From UBA6168 sp964423205 (GTDB lineage Bacteria; Bacteroidota; Bacteroidia; Chitinophagales; Saprospiraceae), in contig CAYRDX010000009.1 of NCBI GenBank assembly GCA_964423205.1, forward strand, positions 21,958-85,957: a stretch of 64,000 nt of DNA, read 5' to 3'. Numbering within the stretch: the first letter of the stretch is position 1; each line of letters opens with the position of its first letter. This document shows, piece by piece, positions 28,446-37,832 of this stretch. A model generated the notes under the pieces. That model did no database searches and was not told the origin of the DNA. It saw nothing but the letters and a program-made list of their open reading frames with translations. A program made the translations under genes and the position numbers.

Positions 28446-28486
28446 CCACATCAGGAATTGTCATTTTTCCAAATAAAATCAATGCC

Positions 28487-28690
28487 ATGAGTCTGAAAAA
28501 ACTGATAACCCATTTCAATGAAAAAATGCAGTGGTACGACGTACCTATCCTGAAACTCACAGTGTTTTTTGCAACCCTGTTTCTTTTGACTGCCTGGCCG
28601 GCATTTCGTGAACTCTTACTCGGGATAGACTGGTACTGGTACCTGGGTCTAACCCTCATTATGATGTTTTATCTGATGAAAAAGATGTAG
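28487..28690 (+). CDS. Small membrane protein, unknown function
   Basis: 67 residues with two hydrophobic segments: ILKLTVFFATLFLLTAW (about 21-37) and WYLGLTLIMMFYLM (about 51-64). They are separated by a short loop containing Pro and Arg, and a basic, amphipathic N-terminus precedes them. Coding potential looks real: it has an ATG start and a sensible composition. I recognise no named family. It sits just upstream of the xylanase gene but has no evident link to xylan metabolism. Confidence 0.6.
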   Translation: MSLKKLITHFNEKMQWYDVPILKLTVFFATLFLLTAWPAFRELLLGIDWYWYLGLTLIMMFYLMKKM

Positions 28691-28887
28691 AAATGATATT
28701 TTGCAATCGGTTGCAGAAGTCTTTTTCAATTTATTACCTTGTGCTTTCTATCTCGATTTTCAGTACTACTCCATCAAGTGTAGTAATGTAAACTCAGTGC
28801 AACACCTGTTTATAACCACCAGACACAGTATGCGAAACGCAGGGTGCTTCCAGGCTGTGTTTGCCAATTCACAGCGTTATGCAAACC

Positions 28888-30018
28888 ATGAAAGCAATCT
28901 CCATTTTGTTCTTCGTTCTGCCCATCGCATTTTCCTGTAATTCTGAATCAGCTCAAAAGGCAAGCTCCAGCAATGCCAATTCTTTGAAAGATGCCTACAA
29001 AGACAACTTTTACATTGGCGCTGCTTTGGGTGCCGAACACATCAGAGAAGAAGATCCAATAGCTTCTGGCCTCGTTTCCAAGGAATTCAACAGCCTCACA
29101 GCTGAAAACATTATGAAATGGATGTACATCCATCCAGAAAGGGGAAAGTTTAACTTCGAACTACCCGATAAGTTTGTGGCATTGGGTGAAAAACACGGGA
29201 TGCAACTGATTGGACATACACTGATTTGGCACAGTCAGACAGCGCCCTGGGTAAATAACATTAAGACAGGCGGGGAGATGGAAAAGGTGATGGAGGAACA
29301 CATCAGTTCCATAGTCGGTCATTTCAAAGGTAAGATTCATGGCTGGGATGTGCTCAATGAAGTATTGAATGAAGACGGAACCTTGCGCGAATCCATTTTC
29401 CTGAAAACTATGGGAGAGTCTTATATCAAAAAAGCTTTTGACCTGGCGGCGGCTGCCGATCCTGAGGCCGAACTGTATTACAACGATTACAACATTGAAC
29501 AGCCCAGGAAAAGGGAAGGATGTATTAAAATGATAAAAAAGCTGCAGGAAAGCGGGACGAAAATTGATGGAGTTGGCATTCAGGGTCACTGGGGATTAAA
29601 TGGTCCTCCAGTGGAAGAAATTGAAAAGAGTATCATCGAGTACGCCGCCCTTGGACTTAAAGTGATGTTTACGGAAGTGGATATCAACGTATTACCCAAC
29701 CCCTGGGACTTGACCGGTGCCGATGTGAGTTTGAACTATCCTGGCAGTCCACACATGAATCCCTATCCAGAGGGGCTTCCAGATTCTATTGCAATAAAAC
29801 AAGCCAAACGCTACAAGGATATTTTCAAGGTACTCATCAAACACCAGGATAAAATTGACCGTGTAACTTTTTGGGGCGTAAATGATGGTCATTCCTGGAA
29901 AAACAACTGGCCGATAAAAGGCCGGACGGATTATCCTTTACTTTTTGATAGGGAGTTTAAACCGAAAAAAGCCTATTACAGCGTAATGGAACTGAAAAAC
30001 CCTGACATTAAACCTTGA
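28888..30018 (+). CDS. GH10 endo-1,4-beta-xylanase, lipoprotein
   Basis: About 376 residues from ATG 28888, chosen because MKAISILFFVLPIAFSC is a clean lipoprotein signal. ATGs at 28861 and 28879 lie upstream. It is a GH10 TIM barrel. Motifs: FNSLTAENIMKWMYIHPERG, GHTLIWHSQTAPW, acid/base Glu158 in WDVLNEV, and nucleophile Glu263 in MFTEVDIN. It cleaves internal bonds of xylan at the cell surface or in the periplasm. It is followed within 28 bp by the sugar:cation symporter, so the two are probably co-transcribed. Confidence 0.95.
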   Translation: MKAISILFFVLPIAFSCNSESAQKASSSNANSLKDAYKDNFYIGAALGAEHIREEDPIASGLVSKEFNSLTAENIMKWMYIHPERGKFNFELPDKFVALGEKHGMQLIGHTLIWHSQTAPWVNNIKTGGEMEKVMEEHISSIVGHFKGKIHGWDVLNEVLNEDGTLRESIFLKTMGESYIKKAFDLAAAADPEAELYYNDYNIEQPRKREGCIKMIKKLQESGTKIDGVGIQGHWGLNGPPVEEIEKSIIEYAALGLKVMFTEVDINVLPNPWDLTGADVSLNYPGSPHMNPYPEGLPDSIAIKQAKRYKDIFKVLIKHQDKIDRVTFWGVNDGHSWKNNWPIKGRTDYPLLFDREFKPKKAYYSVMELKNPDIKP

Positions 30019-30046
30019 TATAAAAATCGCTTTAAACAGGTAACAG

Positions 30047-31468
30047 ATGAACAACGTTTCACAAAAACTATCCGTGCGGGAAAAGGTAGGATATTCCCTC
30101 GGCGATCTTGCTGCAAACCTGGTTTTCCAGACCCTTTTGACATTTCTCGCCTTCTTTTATACTGATGTGTACGGGTTGAAACCAGAAATAGCTACGCCGA
30201 TTATTTTTTTCGTCGGCATTTTCGCTGCTGTCATTTTTAACCCCATCATGGGGGCAGTGGCCGACCGCACCAATACGCGCTGGGGAAAATTCAGGCCCTG
30301 GATACTTTGGACTGCAGTGCCACTGGGGGCCATAGCGTTGCTGGCATTCAGTACGCCAAACTTCAGCATGCAGGGCAAAATCATTTATGCCATCATCACC
30401 TACACCCTTTTGCTGATGTTGTATGCCGCCAACAACCTGCCTTATGCGGCCCTGAGTGGCGTTATCACCGGTAATATGGCTGAGCGAAACAGCCTTTCTT
30501 CCTATCGCTTCGTGGCAGTTATGGCAGCACAATTCATCGTTCAGGTACTGATGTATCCCTTCGTAGACTACATGGGAGGTGGCGACAGGGCTCTTGGCTT
30601 TTCCAAAGTAATGACCTTTCTGGCAGCGACCGGCACTTTGCTTTTGCTGATAACCTTTTTTACAACGAAAGAAAGGATAGTGCCCAAGCCGGAACAGAAA
30701 TCCACCCTGAAGGAAGATTTAGACGACCTAATCAAAAACCGGCCCTGGGTAATCATGCTGTTGCTTACCATCCTGGTGTTCATCACGCTCGCACTGAAAG
30801 GGGGAATGTATGTTTATTATTTTGAAAATTACCTCGACAAAGCAGCAATAGGTGGCTTCCTCGGCAAGTTTGGACTACAAAATATCGAAAATCCGGCATC
30901 CTATGGTTTCAGTGTTTTCAACGGCTGCGGCATCGTTTTCATGATCATCGGAATCATGTTTTCAAAACCACTGGCAGATAAATATGGTAAACGGGATGTG
31001 TTCGGAATAGCGCTGGTGATTTCTACATTGTTCATACTGGTACTGTATTTTATATCACCATCCGGTATCAGCATGGTGATGCTTGCGCAAATCCTGCATG
31101 GCTTTTTCTATGGCATTACCATCCCAATTCTATGGGCAATGATTGCGGATGTGGCAGATTATTCGGAATGGAAAAATAACCGCCGGGCCACTGCCATTAT
31201 CTTTTCAGCCATGATGGTCGGCCTAAAACTGGGCCTTACTTTCGGTGGCGCCCTTGTTACGGGTATCTTGGGTGTTTACGGATATGATGCGACTCTGACA
31301 AGTCAATCCGATGCTGCGGTTCAGGGAATCAGGATGTCCGTCAGCGTTTATCCGGGTATTTTCTTCTTGATTGGCGCGGCGCTTCTTTTCTTTTATGAAA
31401 TTAACAAGGCAAAGGAGACGCAGATTGAGCAGGAATTGGCTGCACGCAGATTGGAGTCAAAACAATAA
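30047..31468 (+). CDS. GPH family sugar:cation symporter (xyloside transporter type)
   Basis: 473 residues, ~12 transmembrane segments. N-terminal motif EKVGYSLGDLAANLVFQ and ADRTNTRWGKFRPW after TM2 are hallmarks of the glycoside-pentoside-hexuronide:cation symporters (MelB/XynP/YicJ group). The ADVADYSEWKNNRRATAI motif near residue 370 is also characteristic. By position between a xylanase and GH43 genes it should import xylo-oligosaccharides or pentosides. It replaces, in this locus, the SusC/SusD uptake pair usual for Bacteroidota. Confidence 0.92.
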   Translation: MNNVSQKLSVREKVGYSLGDLAANLVFQTLLTFLAFFYTDVYGLKPEIATPIIFFVGIFAAVIFNPIMGAVADRTNTRWGKFRPWILWTAVPLGAIALLAFSTPNFSMQGKIIYAIITYTLLLMLYAANNLPYAALSGVITGNMAERNSLSSYRFVAVMAAQFIVQVLMYPFVDYMGGGDRALGFSKVMTFLAATGTLLLLITFFTTKERIVPKPEQKSTLKEDLDDLIKNRPWVIMLLLTILVFITLALKGGMYVYYFENYLDKAAIGGFLGKFGLQNIENPASYGFSVFNGCGIVFMIIGIMFSKPLADKYGKRDVFGIALVISTLFILVLYFISPSGISMVMLAQILHGFFYGITIPILWAMIADVADYSEWKNNRRATAIIFSAMMVGLKLGLTFGGALVTGILGVYGYDATLTSQSDAAVQGIRMSVSVYPGIFFLIGAALLFFYEINKAKETQIEQELAARRLESKQ

Positions 31469-31525
31469 CACGGGTATTTCACCCTCCTGCTTTAATTGCA
31501 ACTAAGGTCAAAAAATAACTTCATC

Positions 31526-32545
31526 ATGGAAAAACCTTGGGAAGATCACATCATACAGGACTATAACGAAAGGGCCATTTCCCCACCCCTGGTCACTCAT
31601 ATGTTCACAGCGGACCCCTCCGCTCATTTGTTTCAAGGCCGGATTTACATTTATCCATCTCATGACTTCGACGCGGGAATACCGTTCAATGACAATGGCG
31701 ACCATTTCGGCATGGAGGACTATCATGTCTTTAGTATGGATGAACCGGGTGCATCGGTGACTGACCACGGTGTGGCTCTGCATGTCAGGGACGTCCCCTG
31801 GGCTGAACGGCAGATGTGGGCGCCAGATGCGGCATATAAGGACGGCAAATACTATTTCTATTTCCCGGCCAAACGCAAAGACGGCATTTTCCAGATTGGA
31901 GTGGCAGTGGGTGACAGACCTGAAGGGCCTTTCGTTCCTGAACCCGAAGCTATCGAAGGTTCTTATTCTATCGACCCAGCGGTTTTCAAAGATGATGATG
32001 GCTGCTACTACATGTACTTCGGAGGCATCTGGGGTGGTCAATTACAAAAGTACCGGAATAATATTTTCCATGAAAACAATGAACTGCCCAAAGGTGATGA
32101 ACCTGCTTTAGGCCCAATTGTGGCCAAGCTGAGTGACGACATGAAACAGTTTGCTGAAACACCCAGAGAGATTAAAATTCTGGATGAAAACGGGATGCCA
32201 CTATTGGAAAAAGACAATGACCGTCGGTTTTTCGAAGCATCGTGGATGCACAGATATCAGGGTAAATATTACTTCTCCTATTCAACAGGTGATACTCATT
32301 TCCTTTGTTATGCAACAGGTGATAACCCTTACGGGCCTTTCACTTATGGAGGCAGAATTCTGAACCCCGTGGTTGGTTGGACCAGTCATCATTCTATTTG
32401 CGAGTTTATAGGAAAATGGTACCTGTTTTACCACGATTCTCTGTTGTCAAAAGGTATTACTCACCTGCGTTCCATAAAAATGACGGAGTTGACATACCGG
32501 CCGGATGGAAGTTTCGAAACACTGAACCCCTATAGGCAGGGCTGA
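31526..32545 (+). CDS. GH43 family glycoside hydrolase, cytoplasmic
   Basis: 339 residues from ATG 31526 (MEKPWEDHII). An upstream alternative start at 31496 adds ten residues. It has no signal peptide. The five-bladed propeller motifs of GH43 are present: TADPSAHLF (catalytic base Asp), MWAPDAAYKDGKYYFYFP, SIDPAVFKDDDG (pKa-tuning Asp) and FFEASWMHRYQGKYYFSYS (acid Glu). It probably acts inside the cell as a beta-xylosidase or arabinofuranosidase on oligosaccharides imported by the adjacent symporter. Its last codons and stop (32543-32545) lie inside the edge of MITE copy B, so the C-terminus may have been set by the insertion. Confidence 0.92.
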   Translation: MEKPWEDHIIQDYNERAISPPLVTHMFTADPSAHLFQGRIYIYPSHDFDAGIPFNDNGDHFGMEDYHVFSMDEPGASVTDHGVALHVRDVPWAERQMWAPDAAYKDGKYYFYFPAKRKDGIFQIGVAVGDRPEGPFVPEPEAIEGSYSIDPAVFKDDDGCYYMYFGGIWGGQLQKYRNNIFHENNELPKGDEPALGPIVAKLSDDMKQFAETPREIKILDENGMPLLEKDNDRRFFEASWMHRYQGKYYFSYSTGDTHFLCYATGDNPYGPFTYGGRILNPVVGWTSHHSICEFIGKWYLFYHDSLLSKGITHLRSIKMTELTYRPDGSFETLNPYRQG

Positions 32546-32725
32546 TTGGTTGTATTTTATAAGGGTTTTTTGATTTCAGATTTAAGATATCAGACGTATC
32601 CCGATAGCTATCGGGATTTGATTTTTCGGGACGCAAACGGCCGGTTCTTGTCTCGGAAAATCAAAAATCTGATATCGTCAATCATATATCGTCAATCAAA
32701 AACCAGTCAAAAACCAGAACCAATC
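32541..32725 (+). mobile_element. Miniature inverted-repeat element, copy B
   Basis: 185 bp, the reverse complement of copy A (28178-28362) apart from a few changes near its left end (ttgtatttta against ttctggttta). It contains the same 20-bp internal palindrome. Outside the shared part, the flanks ccctataggcaggg and ccctgccttataggg extend the terminal inverted repeat. It has no ORF. It starts at the stop codon of the upstream GH43 gene. Confidence 0.85.
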
Positions 32726-32770
32726 AACCCTGCCTTATAGGGATTAGGTAGAACCTGTCAAGAAAAGAAA

Positions 32771-34486
32771 ATGAAGAAGATAGATTTGGTTTTGCTTTTT
32801 GTTTTCGCACTGATTACAGCCTGTAATTCGGTGAAACAACATTCCGATTTTACATCGGAAACAACATTTACTAATCCAATTCTGGCCGGTTTTTACCCTG
32901 ATCCAAGTATTTGCCGGGTTGATGACGACTACTACCTGGTCACCTCTACCTTTTCTTATTTTCCGGGGCTTCCCGTACAGCATAGCAAAGACCTGGTCAA
33001 TTGGACCACCATCGGTCATGTCATAGATAGAACGGAGCAAATGGACCACAACGGTGCCCGGGTTTCAAGAGGACTTTTTGCGCCAGCAATACGATACCAC
33101 AAAGGGACCTTTTATGTTATTTGCACGCAGGTGGACAGGATGGGTAACTTCATCGTTACGGCTAAAAATCCTGCAGGGCCATGGTCTCTGCCAGTCAGGG
33201 TGCCGGAAGTGAATGGCATCGACCCCTCTTTGTTCTTTGATGATGATGGCAAAGTTTATCTCACTTACAACAGTATCCCACCAGACAACAAGTCACTTTA
33301 CAGTGGGCACCGAACCATCCGTCAATATGAATTTGACCCTGTTGCGATGAAAGTAGTTGGAGAGGAGCGCATTCTTGTTAATGGCGGAGTGGACATCACC
33401 AAAAATCCGGTTTGGATTGAAGCGCCCCATATTTTTAAGAAGAACGGTTATTACTATTTGATTTGTGCGGAAGGCGGAACGGGCTACAATCACTCAGAGG
33501 TGGTCTTCAGAAGTGATAAACCCACCGGGCCATTCGTGCCGTGGGAAAGAAATCCCATCCTCACACAAAGGCATCTTGACCCTTCCAGACCGAATCCAAT
33601 CACTTCAACCGGCCATGCCGATTTCGTGCAAACAAAGAACGGCGACTGGTGGGCAGTATTTCTTGGCTGCCGCCCTTATGGGGATGACCTGTACAATACG
33701 GGCAGGGAAACCTTTCTGTCGCCGGTAAAATGGATAGACGGCTGGCCAGTCATCAATCCGGATTTTGAGGAAGTTCAATACAGCTACCCGCTGCCACATC
33801 CTGATATAAAGGGCGAAAAAGGATTTCCACTCAGTGGTAATTTTGTGATAAGAGATGAATTCGACAAAAGTAAGCTGGCTCCCAATTGGGTCTTTTTGCG
33901 AAATCCACCTGCTGCCCCATGGTATAGCCTGATTACACGACCCGGTAGCATTGCTTTAAAAACACGGCCTGAAACATGCGCCGGCACATTAAATCCCAGC
34001 TTTATTGGTCACCGTCAACAGCATCAGGTTGGTTCTGCCACAACCTTATTGTATTACAATGCAAATAGCGAACATGAAAAAGCAGGCCTTCTGGCCTTTC
34101 AAAGTGAAAAGAACTACTACTATTTGTGTAAGTCAATTAAAGCTGGTCAGCCTGTTGTACAGTTATTTCAATCGGAAGGTGAGGGATTGAAACTGCTTGC
34201 TGACAGTCCGGTAGGGGACGGACCTTTGCAATTGAAAATAGACATGCGAAAGGACACTTACGCCTTCTTCTTTGCTGAAAAAAAAGGATCGTGGAAGTTA
34301 TTAAAGGAGGGGGTTGATGCGTCTTTTCTCAGTACCAAAGTTGCTGGTGGCTTTGTGGGTTCTTTCATGGCACTCTACACAACCTCAATAGGACAGGAAA
34401 GTGATAATGTCGCCTTTTTCGACTGGTTTGAATACCTGGGTAATGACCCGGTTTTTGAAAAGGCAAAAACTGTTTCGAAACATTAG
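32771..34486 (+). CDS. GH43 family beta-xylosidase/arabinofuranosidase, lipoprotein
   Basis: 571 residues. The lipoprotein signal is MKKIDLVLLFVFALITAC. The GH43 propeller covers ~35-340: GFYPDPSICRVDDDYYLV (base Asp), GIDPSLFFDDDGKVYL (Asp) and WIEAPHIFKKNGYYYLIC (acid Glu). The C-terminal ~200-residue beta-sandwich (from ~360) is the accessory domain of GH43 subfamilies that include beta-xylosidases. It is exported, unlike the neighbouring GH43 at 31526, so the pair would act on the outer and inner sides of uptake. The next gene starts 5 bp after its stop. Confidence 0.93.
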   Translation: MKKIDLVLLFVFALITACNSVKQHSDFTSETTFTNPILAGFYPDPSICRVDDDYYLVTSTFSYFPGLPVQHSKDLVNWTTIGHVIDRTEQMDHNGARVSRGLFAPAIRYHKGTFYVICTQVDRMGNFIVTAKNPAGPWSLPVRVPEVNGIDPSLFFDDDGKVYLTYNSIPPDNKSLYSGHRTIRQYEFDPVAMKVVGEERILVNGGVDITKNPVWIEAPHIFKKNGYYYLICAEGGTGYNHSEVVFRSDKPTGPFVPWERNPILTQRHLDPSRPNPITSTGHADFVQTKNGDWWAVFLGCRPYGDDLYNTGRETFLSPVKWIDGWPVINPDFEEVQYSYPLPHPDIKGEKGFPLSGNFVIRDEFDKSKLAPNWVFLRNPPAAPWYSLITRPGSIALKTRPETCAGTLNPSFIGHRQQHQVGSATTLLYYNANSEHEKAGLLAFQSEKNYYYLCKSIKAGQPVVQLFQSEGEGLKLLADSPVGDGPLQLKIDMRKDTYAFFFAEKKGSWKLLKEGVDASFLSTKVAGGFVGSFMALYTTSIGQESDNVAFFDWFEYLGNDPVFEKAKTVSKH

Positions 34487-34491
34487 ATATT

Positions 34492-35514
34492 ATGCTAACT
34501 AAGATTCAATTATTCAGCATTTTTCTGCTTTTGATTAGTTCGGGATGCGGAGATTCCCGGCATCAGGATTCTGATGGCCAGCCTGTTGCATATAAGTCGA
34601 TTGGATTTCTGGAAAAAGTGGATCCCGAATTTGACAACATCGTGCCAACAGATGCCAAAATTGAAGTCCTGGCTGAAGGTTTCGACTGGTCCGAAGGTCC
34701 ATTGTGGTTGCCTGAACATAAAATACTTTTGTGGTCTGACGTTCCCAAAAACACCATTTACAGTTGGACTGAAAGCGAAGGGGCACAGACCTATCTCAAT
34801 CCTTCAGGCTATACGGGTGAAGGGGAACGTGAAGGTTCTAATGGTTTGTTATTGAGTCCGGATGGAGAACTGATGCTTTGCCAGCATGGAGACCGGAGAA
34901 TGGCAAAGATGGTTGCTCCTCTGGATAAACCAACACCAAATTATCAGACACTTGCAGATCGCTACGACGGCAAACGCTTTAACAGCCCCAACGATGCAGC
35001 TTATGACCAGGAAGGGTATCTGTATTTCACTGACCCACCTTATGGCTTACCGAAACAACAGGATGACCCGGGGAAAGAAATTCCTTTTCAGGGTGTGTAC
35101 TGCATATCTCCTGATGGGGTGGTTACCCTTTTGGTGGACGACCTGACACGCCCTAACGGTATTGCTTTCAGCCCTGATTTCAAAAAGTGTTACGTTGCCA
35201 ACTCAGACCCAGCTAGTGCAATCTGGATGGTGTACGATGTAGCTGCCAATAAAAAGCTCAGCAATGGCAGGATATTTTTTGATGCAACCTCTATGGTGGG
35301 TGAGAAAAAGGGTCTGCCTGATGGACTTAAGGTGCGTTCCGATGGAACCATATTCGCAACCGGGCCTGGCGGAGTTCTCGTATTTACACCTGTTGGAAAG
35401 CATTTGGGTACCATAGTTACAGGTGAGGCTACTGCCAATTGCGCATTTAACGAAGATGAATCTGTGCTTTTTATGACTGCAGATGCCTACGTTGCCAGGA
35501 TTCGTTTGAAATAA
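34492..35514 (+). CDS. SMP-30/gluconolactonase family lipoprotein
   Basis: 340 residues. The lipoprotein signal is MLTKIQLFSIFLLLISSGC. The six-bladed propeller motifs of the SMP-30/LRE family are present: EGFDWSEGPLWLPE (metal-binding Glu), GSNGLLLSPDGELMLCQHGDRR, NSPNDAAYDQEGYLYFTDPPYG (Asn and Asp ligands) and NGIAFSPDFKKCYVANS. It hydrolyses sugar lactones using a divalent metal. Position immediately after a xylosidase suggests a pentono- or aldono-lactone, but the substrate is inference. Confidence 0.9.
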   Translation: MLTKIQLFSIFLLLISSGCGDSRHQDSDGQPVAYKSIGFLEKVDPEFDNIVPTDAKIEVLAEGFDWSEGPLWLPEHKILLWSDVPKNTIYSWTESEGAQTYLNPSGYTGEGEREGSNGLLLSPDGELMLCQHGDRRMAKMVAPLDKPTPNYQTLADRYDGKRFNSPNDAAYDQEGYLYFTDPPYGLPKQQDDPGKEIPFQGVYCISPDGVVTLLVDDLTRPNGIAFSPDFKKCYVANSDPASAIWMVYDVAANKKLSNGRIFFDATSMVGEKKGLPDGLKVRSDGTIFATGPGGVLVFTPVGKHLGTIVTGEATANCAFNEDESVLFMTADAYVARIRLK

Positions 35515-35680
35515 ATTTCGAAGCAGATTAGCAATCTGACTATTGGTGTATAACAAGTGACAATTGAAACTGTAACTGAAATTCAACATTTGTTTACCTG
35601 TAAATTTGTATGGTGATGGAGGTAAAATTTGTTTTACCTGAATTCACCAAAAACATAAGATCCATGCCTTTTAGGAACAA

Positions 35681-35772
35681 GTAAAAAGTAAAATGGCAAA
35701 AGGCAAAAGTTTTCCAACTGATTTTCAATTGGTTAAGAAAACAATTTGGCTACTTAATTTTTGACTCATTAC
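35681..35772. repeat. Dispersed palindromic repeat, copy 2 (GGCAAAAG family)
   Basis: Shares ggcaaaagttttccaactg, the core ttggttaagaaaacaatttgg and the tail tttttgactcatta with copy 3 (61772-61886) and, in reverse, with copy 1 (7091-7202). Its right edge is only ~16 bp from the GH30 start codon and may supply that gene's leader. Confidence 0.75.
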
Positions 35773-35787
35773 TTAATTAAAATCAAG

Positions 35788-37179
35788 ATGAAGTTCGTCC
35801 CATTGCTGGCATTCATTCTCCTGGCTGCCGGAGCCTGTAAAAAGGATAATAACAATCCCGACCCTGATCCAGAACCCTCAGATACAACCCAATACATTAC
35901 CATCGACAAATCCAGGACCTATCAGGAAATGATAGGCTTTGGAGGAGCGCTGACCTGGTATTGCGACCGCGTAACCAGCAGTCCAAAGAAAGAAGAAATC
36001 ACCGACCTGATGTTTAAAGACCTTGGTGCGGATATTATCCGCTTAAAGAACTGGTATTACCCAAAGGATTATCCAGGTGTGAAGTCTCCGGCTACAATGG
36101 AGCCGAACTGGTTTAAGAACCTTTTCGACGCCACTAACGAGCTCTTTAAGATTGCCAAAGCAAAAGACCCCAATGTAAAAATTCTGCTCTCATCATGGAG
36201 TCCGCCAGTTGCCCTGAAAAGTAATGGCCAACTCAACACAGGCACACTGAAAAAGAGACCCGATGGCACTTTTATGTACGACGAGTTTGCGCAGTATTGG
36301 GTGGATATTCTGGACAACATCACCTTTAATCCCGATTATCTGAGTATCCAAAATGAACCTTCTTATGAAAATACGGGATGGGAAACCTGTGCCTGGCGCG
36401 ACACAGAAGGCCCCAATCATGGAGGTTTCGACAAGGCCTTTGATGCTGTTTACAACAAAATCAAAGACCGTCCAAATCGTCCGATTCTGGTTGCTCCGGA
36501 ATCAGCAAATATCAGTTTTGCCGCCAATGGCACCTCTTTCCATGAGTTTTCCAATGCCATCAGAAACCGCAGTTACCTGGGTGTGTATGGCTGGCATCCC
36601 TACAACTTTGGCAAAGGAACCAGCATACCAAGTACTGTCCAGTTGTTGGAACGCATCAAAAATGAATTTTCAGACAGAACGAACTGGATGACAGAGTTTT
36701 CCGGTTCATTTGATTGGTTCAATACAGGGCGTTTCATCAACCATACCCTGGTTTACGCCAATACCTCCGCATACATTTACTGGGAATTGATGTGGGATGA
36801 AAATGCCAGTAACAACGCAATGATCCGCATTCGGGGAAATGGAGAATATGAGGTGACCCCATTTTATCACCTGATTAAGCACTTCGCAAAGCATATCGAC
36901 AGAGGATACAAACGCATTGGAGTGGGTTCCTCAAATGAGAAAATTGAAACTTCTGCATTCATCAGCCCGGATGCAAAAAAGATAACTGTTATACTTCTCA
37001 ATACCAGCGATTTAATTGAGGACATCAAAATGAAAGCAACCAGTCCGGCGGCCAAAACTATGGATACATGGATAAGCCGAGAGGGGACAGGATTTTACAA
37101 ACAAAGTCTCAATTTGGACCCCACTACCACTTTGACTTTGGGGCCAAAGTCGGTTACTACTGTGGTGCTGAATTATTGA
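35788..37179 (+). CDS. GH30 family glycoside hydrolase (glucuronoxylanase-like), lipoprotein
   Basis: About 463 residues from ATG 35788 (MKFVPLLAFILLAAGAC, lipobox AGAC). The longer frame from 35761 starts inside a repeat and is rejected. TIM-barrel motifs of GH30: IGFGGALTWYCDRV, LLSSWSPPVALKSNG, acid/base Glu190 in SIQNEPSYENTGWE, nucleophile Glu303 in WMTEFSGS. The C-terminal ~100 residues form the side beta domain. GH30 includes glucuronoxylanases and beta-1,6-glucanases or galactanases. The xylan context favours a xylanase, which fits with the neighbouring GH10 and GH43 genes. Confidence 0.9.
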   Translation: MKFVPLLAFILLAAGACKKDNNNPDPDPEPSDTTQYITIDKSRTYQEMIGFGGALTWYCDRVTSSPKKEEITDLMFKDLGADIIRLKNWYYPKDYPGVKSPATMEPNWFKNLFDATNELFKIAKAKDPNVKILLSSWSPPVALKSNGQLNTGTLKKRPDGTFMYDEFAQYWVDILDNITFNPDYLSIQNEPSYENTGWETCAWRDTEGPNHGGFDKAFDAVYNKIKDRPNRPILVAPESANISFAANGTSFHEFSNAIRNRSYLGVYGWHPYNFGKGTSIPSTVQLLERIKNEFSDRTNWMTEFSGSFDWFNTGRFINHTLVYANTSAYIYWELMWDENASNNAMIRIRGNGEYEVTPFYHLIKHFAKHIDRGYKRIGVGSSNEKIETSAFISPDAKKITVILLNTSDLIEDIKMKATSPAAKTMDTWISREGTGFYKQSLNLDPTTTLTLGPKSVTTVVLNY

Positions 37180-37313
37180 ATCGATAGAAACATTGATTTT
37201 AAGTGGGGTACAAATTCAGGATTTTTCAGAGGTAAGCTGAAATTATTATCCTGCTTTGAGATTGACTTACAGCATGTGCAACTACTTAGTCAATTCTTCG
37301 CTACTTTTACCTC

Positions 37314-37832
37314 ATGCCAAAACAGAAGAAAGATACTGTTGTAAAATCTCCTGAAGAGGAAAAAATCAAGGGGATACTTGACCAATCCGTGGCCATTTTA
37401 ATCGATGGAAATAATATTGAAATGAGCCTGCACAAGGCCACCAGCAAGAAGTCAATGATAAATTTCGACACCCTGGTTCCTGCTCTGCTTCAAAACAGGG
37501 CATTGTCGCGGCTAATCTATTTCAGGGAGGGTAACAGCATTTCAAAAAAATTGGCCGAAAGACTGCAAAAGAATTTTCACGGTTCTGTCACGCCGTGTTA
37601 TAAGTCGGCCGATATTCCACTTTCCATTAAGGCTGTCCAGGTTGCCTCAAAAGTGGACACCATCATCATACTCTCCGGTGATGCGGATTATGTGGAATTG
37701 GTTAGACATCTGAAATCAGAGGGCATCAGGGTGGAAGTGGCAGCCTTTCCGGAATCCACAGCCGATGTGCTCAGGAATGAGAGTGATTATTTCTTTCCGA
37801 TTACCGTGGATTACAGTTTTTCGTTTAAGTAA
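37314..37832 (+). CDS. NYN domain (LabA/DUF88) putative ribonuclease
   Basis: 172 residues, cytoplasmic. It is a PIN-like NYN fold with the acidic metal-binding residues VAILIDGNNIE (first Asp, ~residue 32) and IIILSGDADYVELVRHL (~residue 120), plus VEVAAFPES. NYN proteins process or degrade RNA. It stands alone between the xylan locus and the HtrA gene, with no partner gene. The start ATG at 37314 gives a basic leader typical of the group. Confidence 0.88.
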   Translation: MPKQKKDTVVKSPEEEKIKGILDQSVAILIDGNNIEMSLHKATSKKSMINFDTLVPALLQNRALSRLIYFREGNSISKKLAERLQKNFHGSVTPCYKSADIPLSIKAVQVASKVDTIIILSGDADYVELVRHLKSEGIRVEVAAFPESTADVLRNESDYFFPITVDYSFSFK

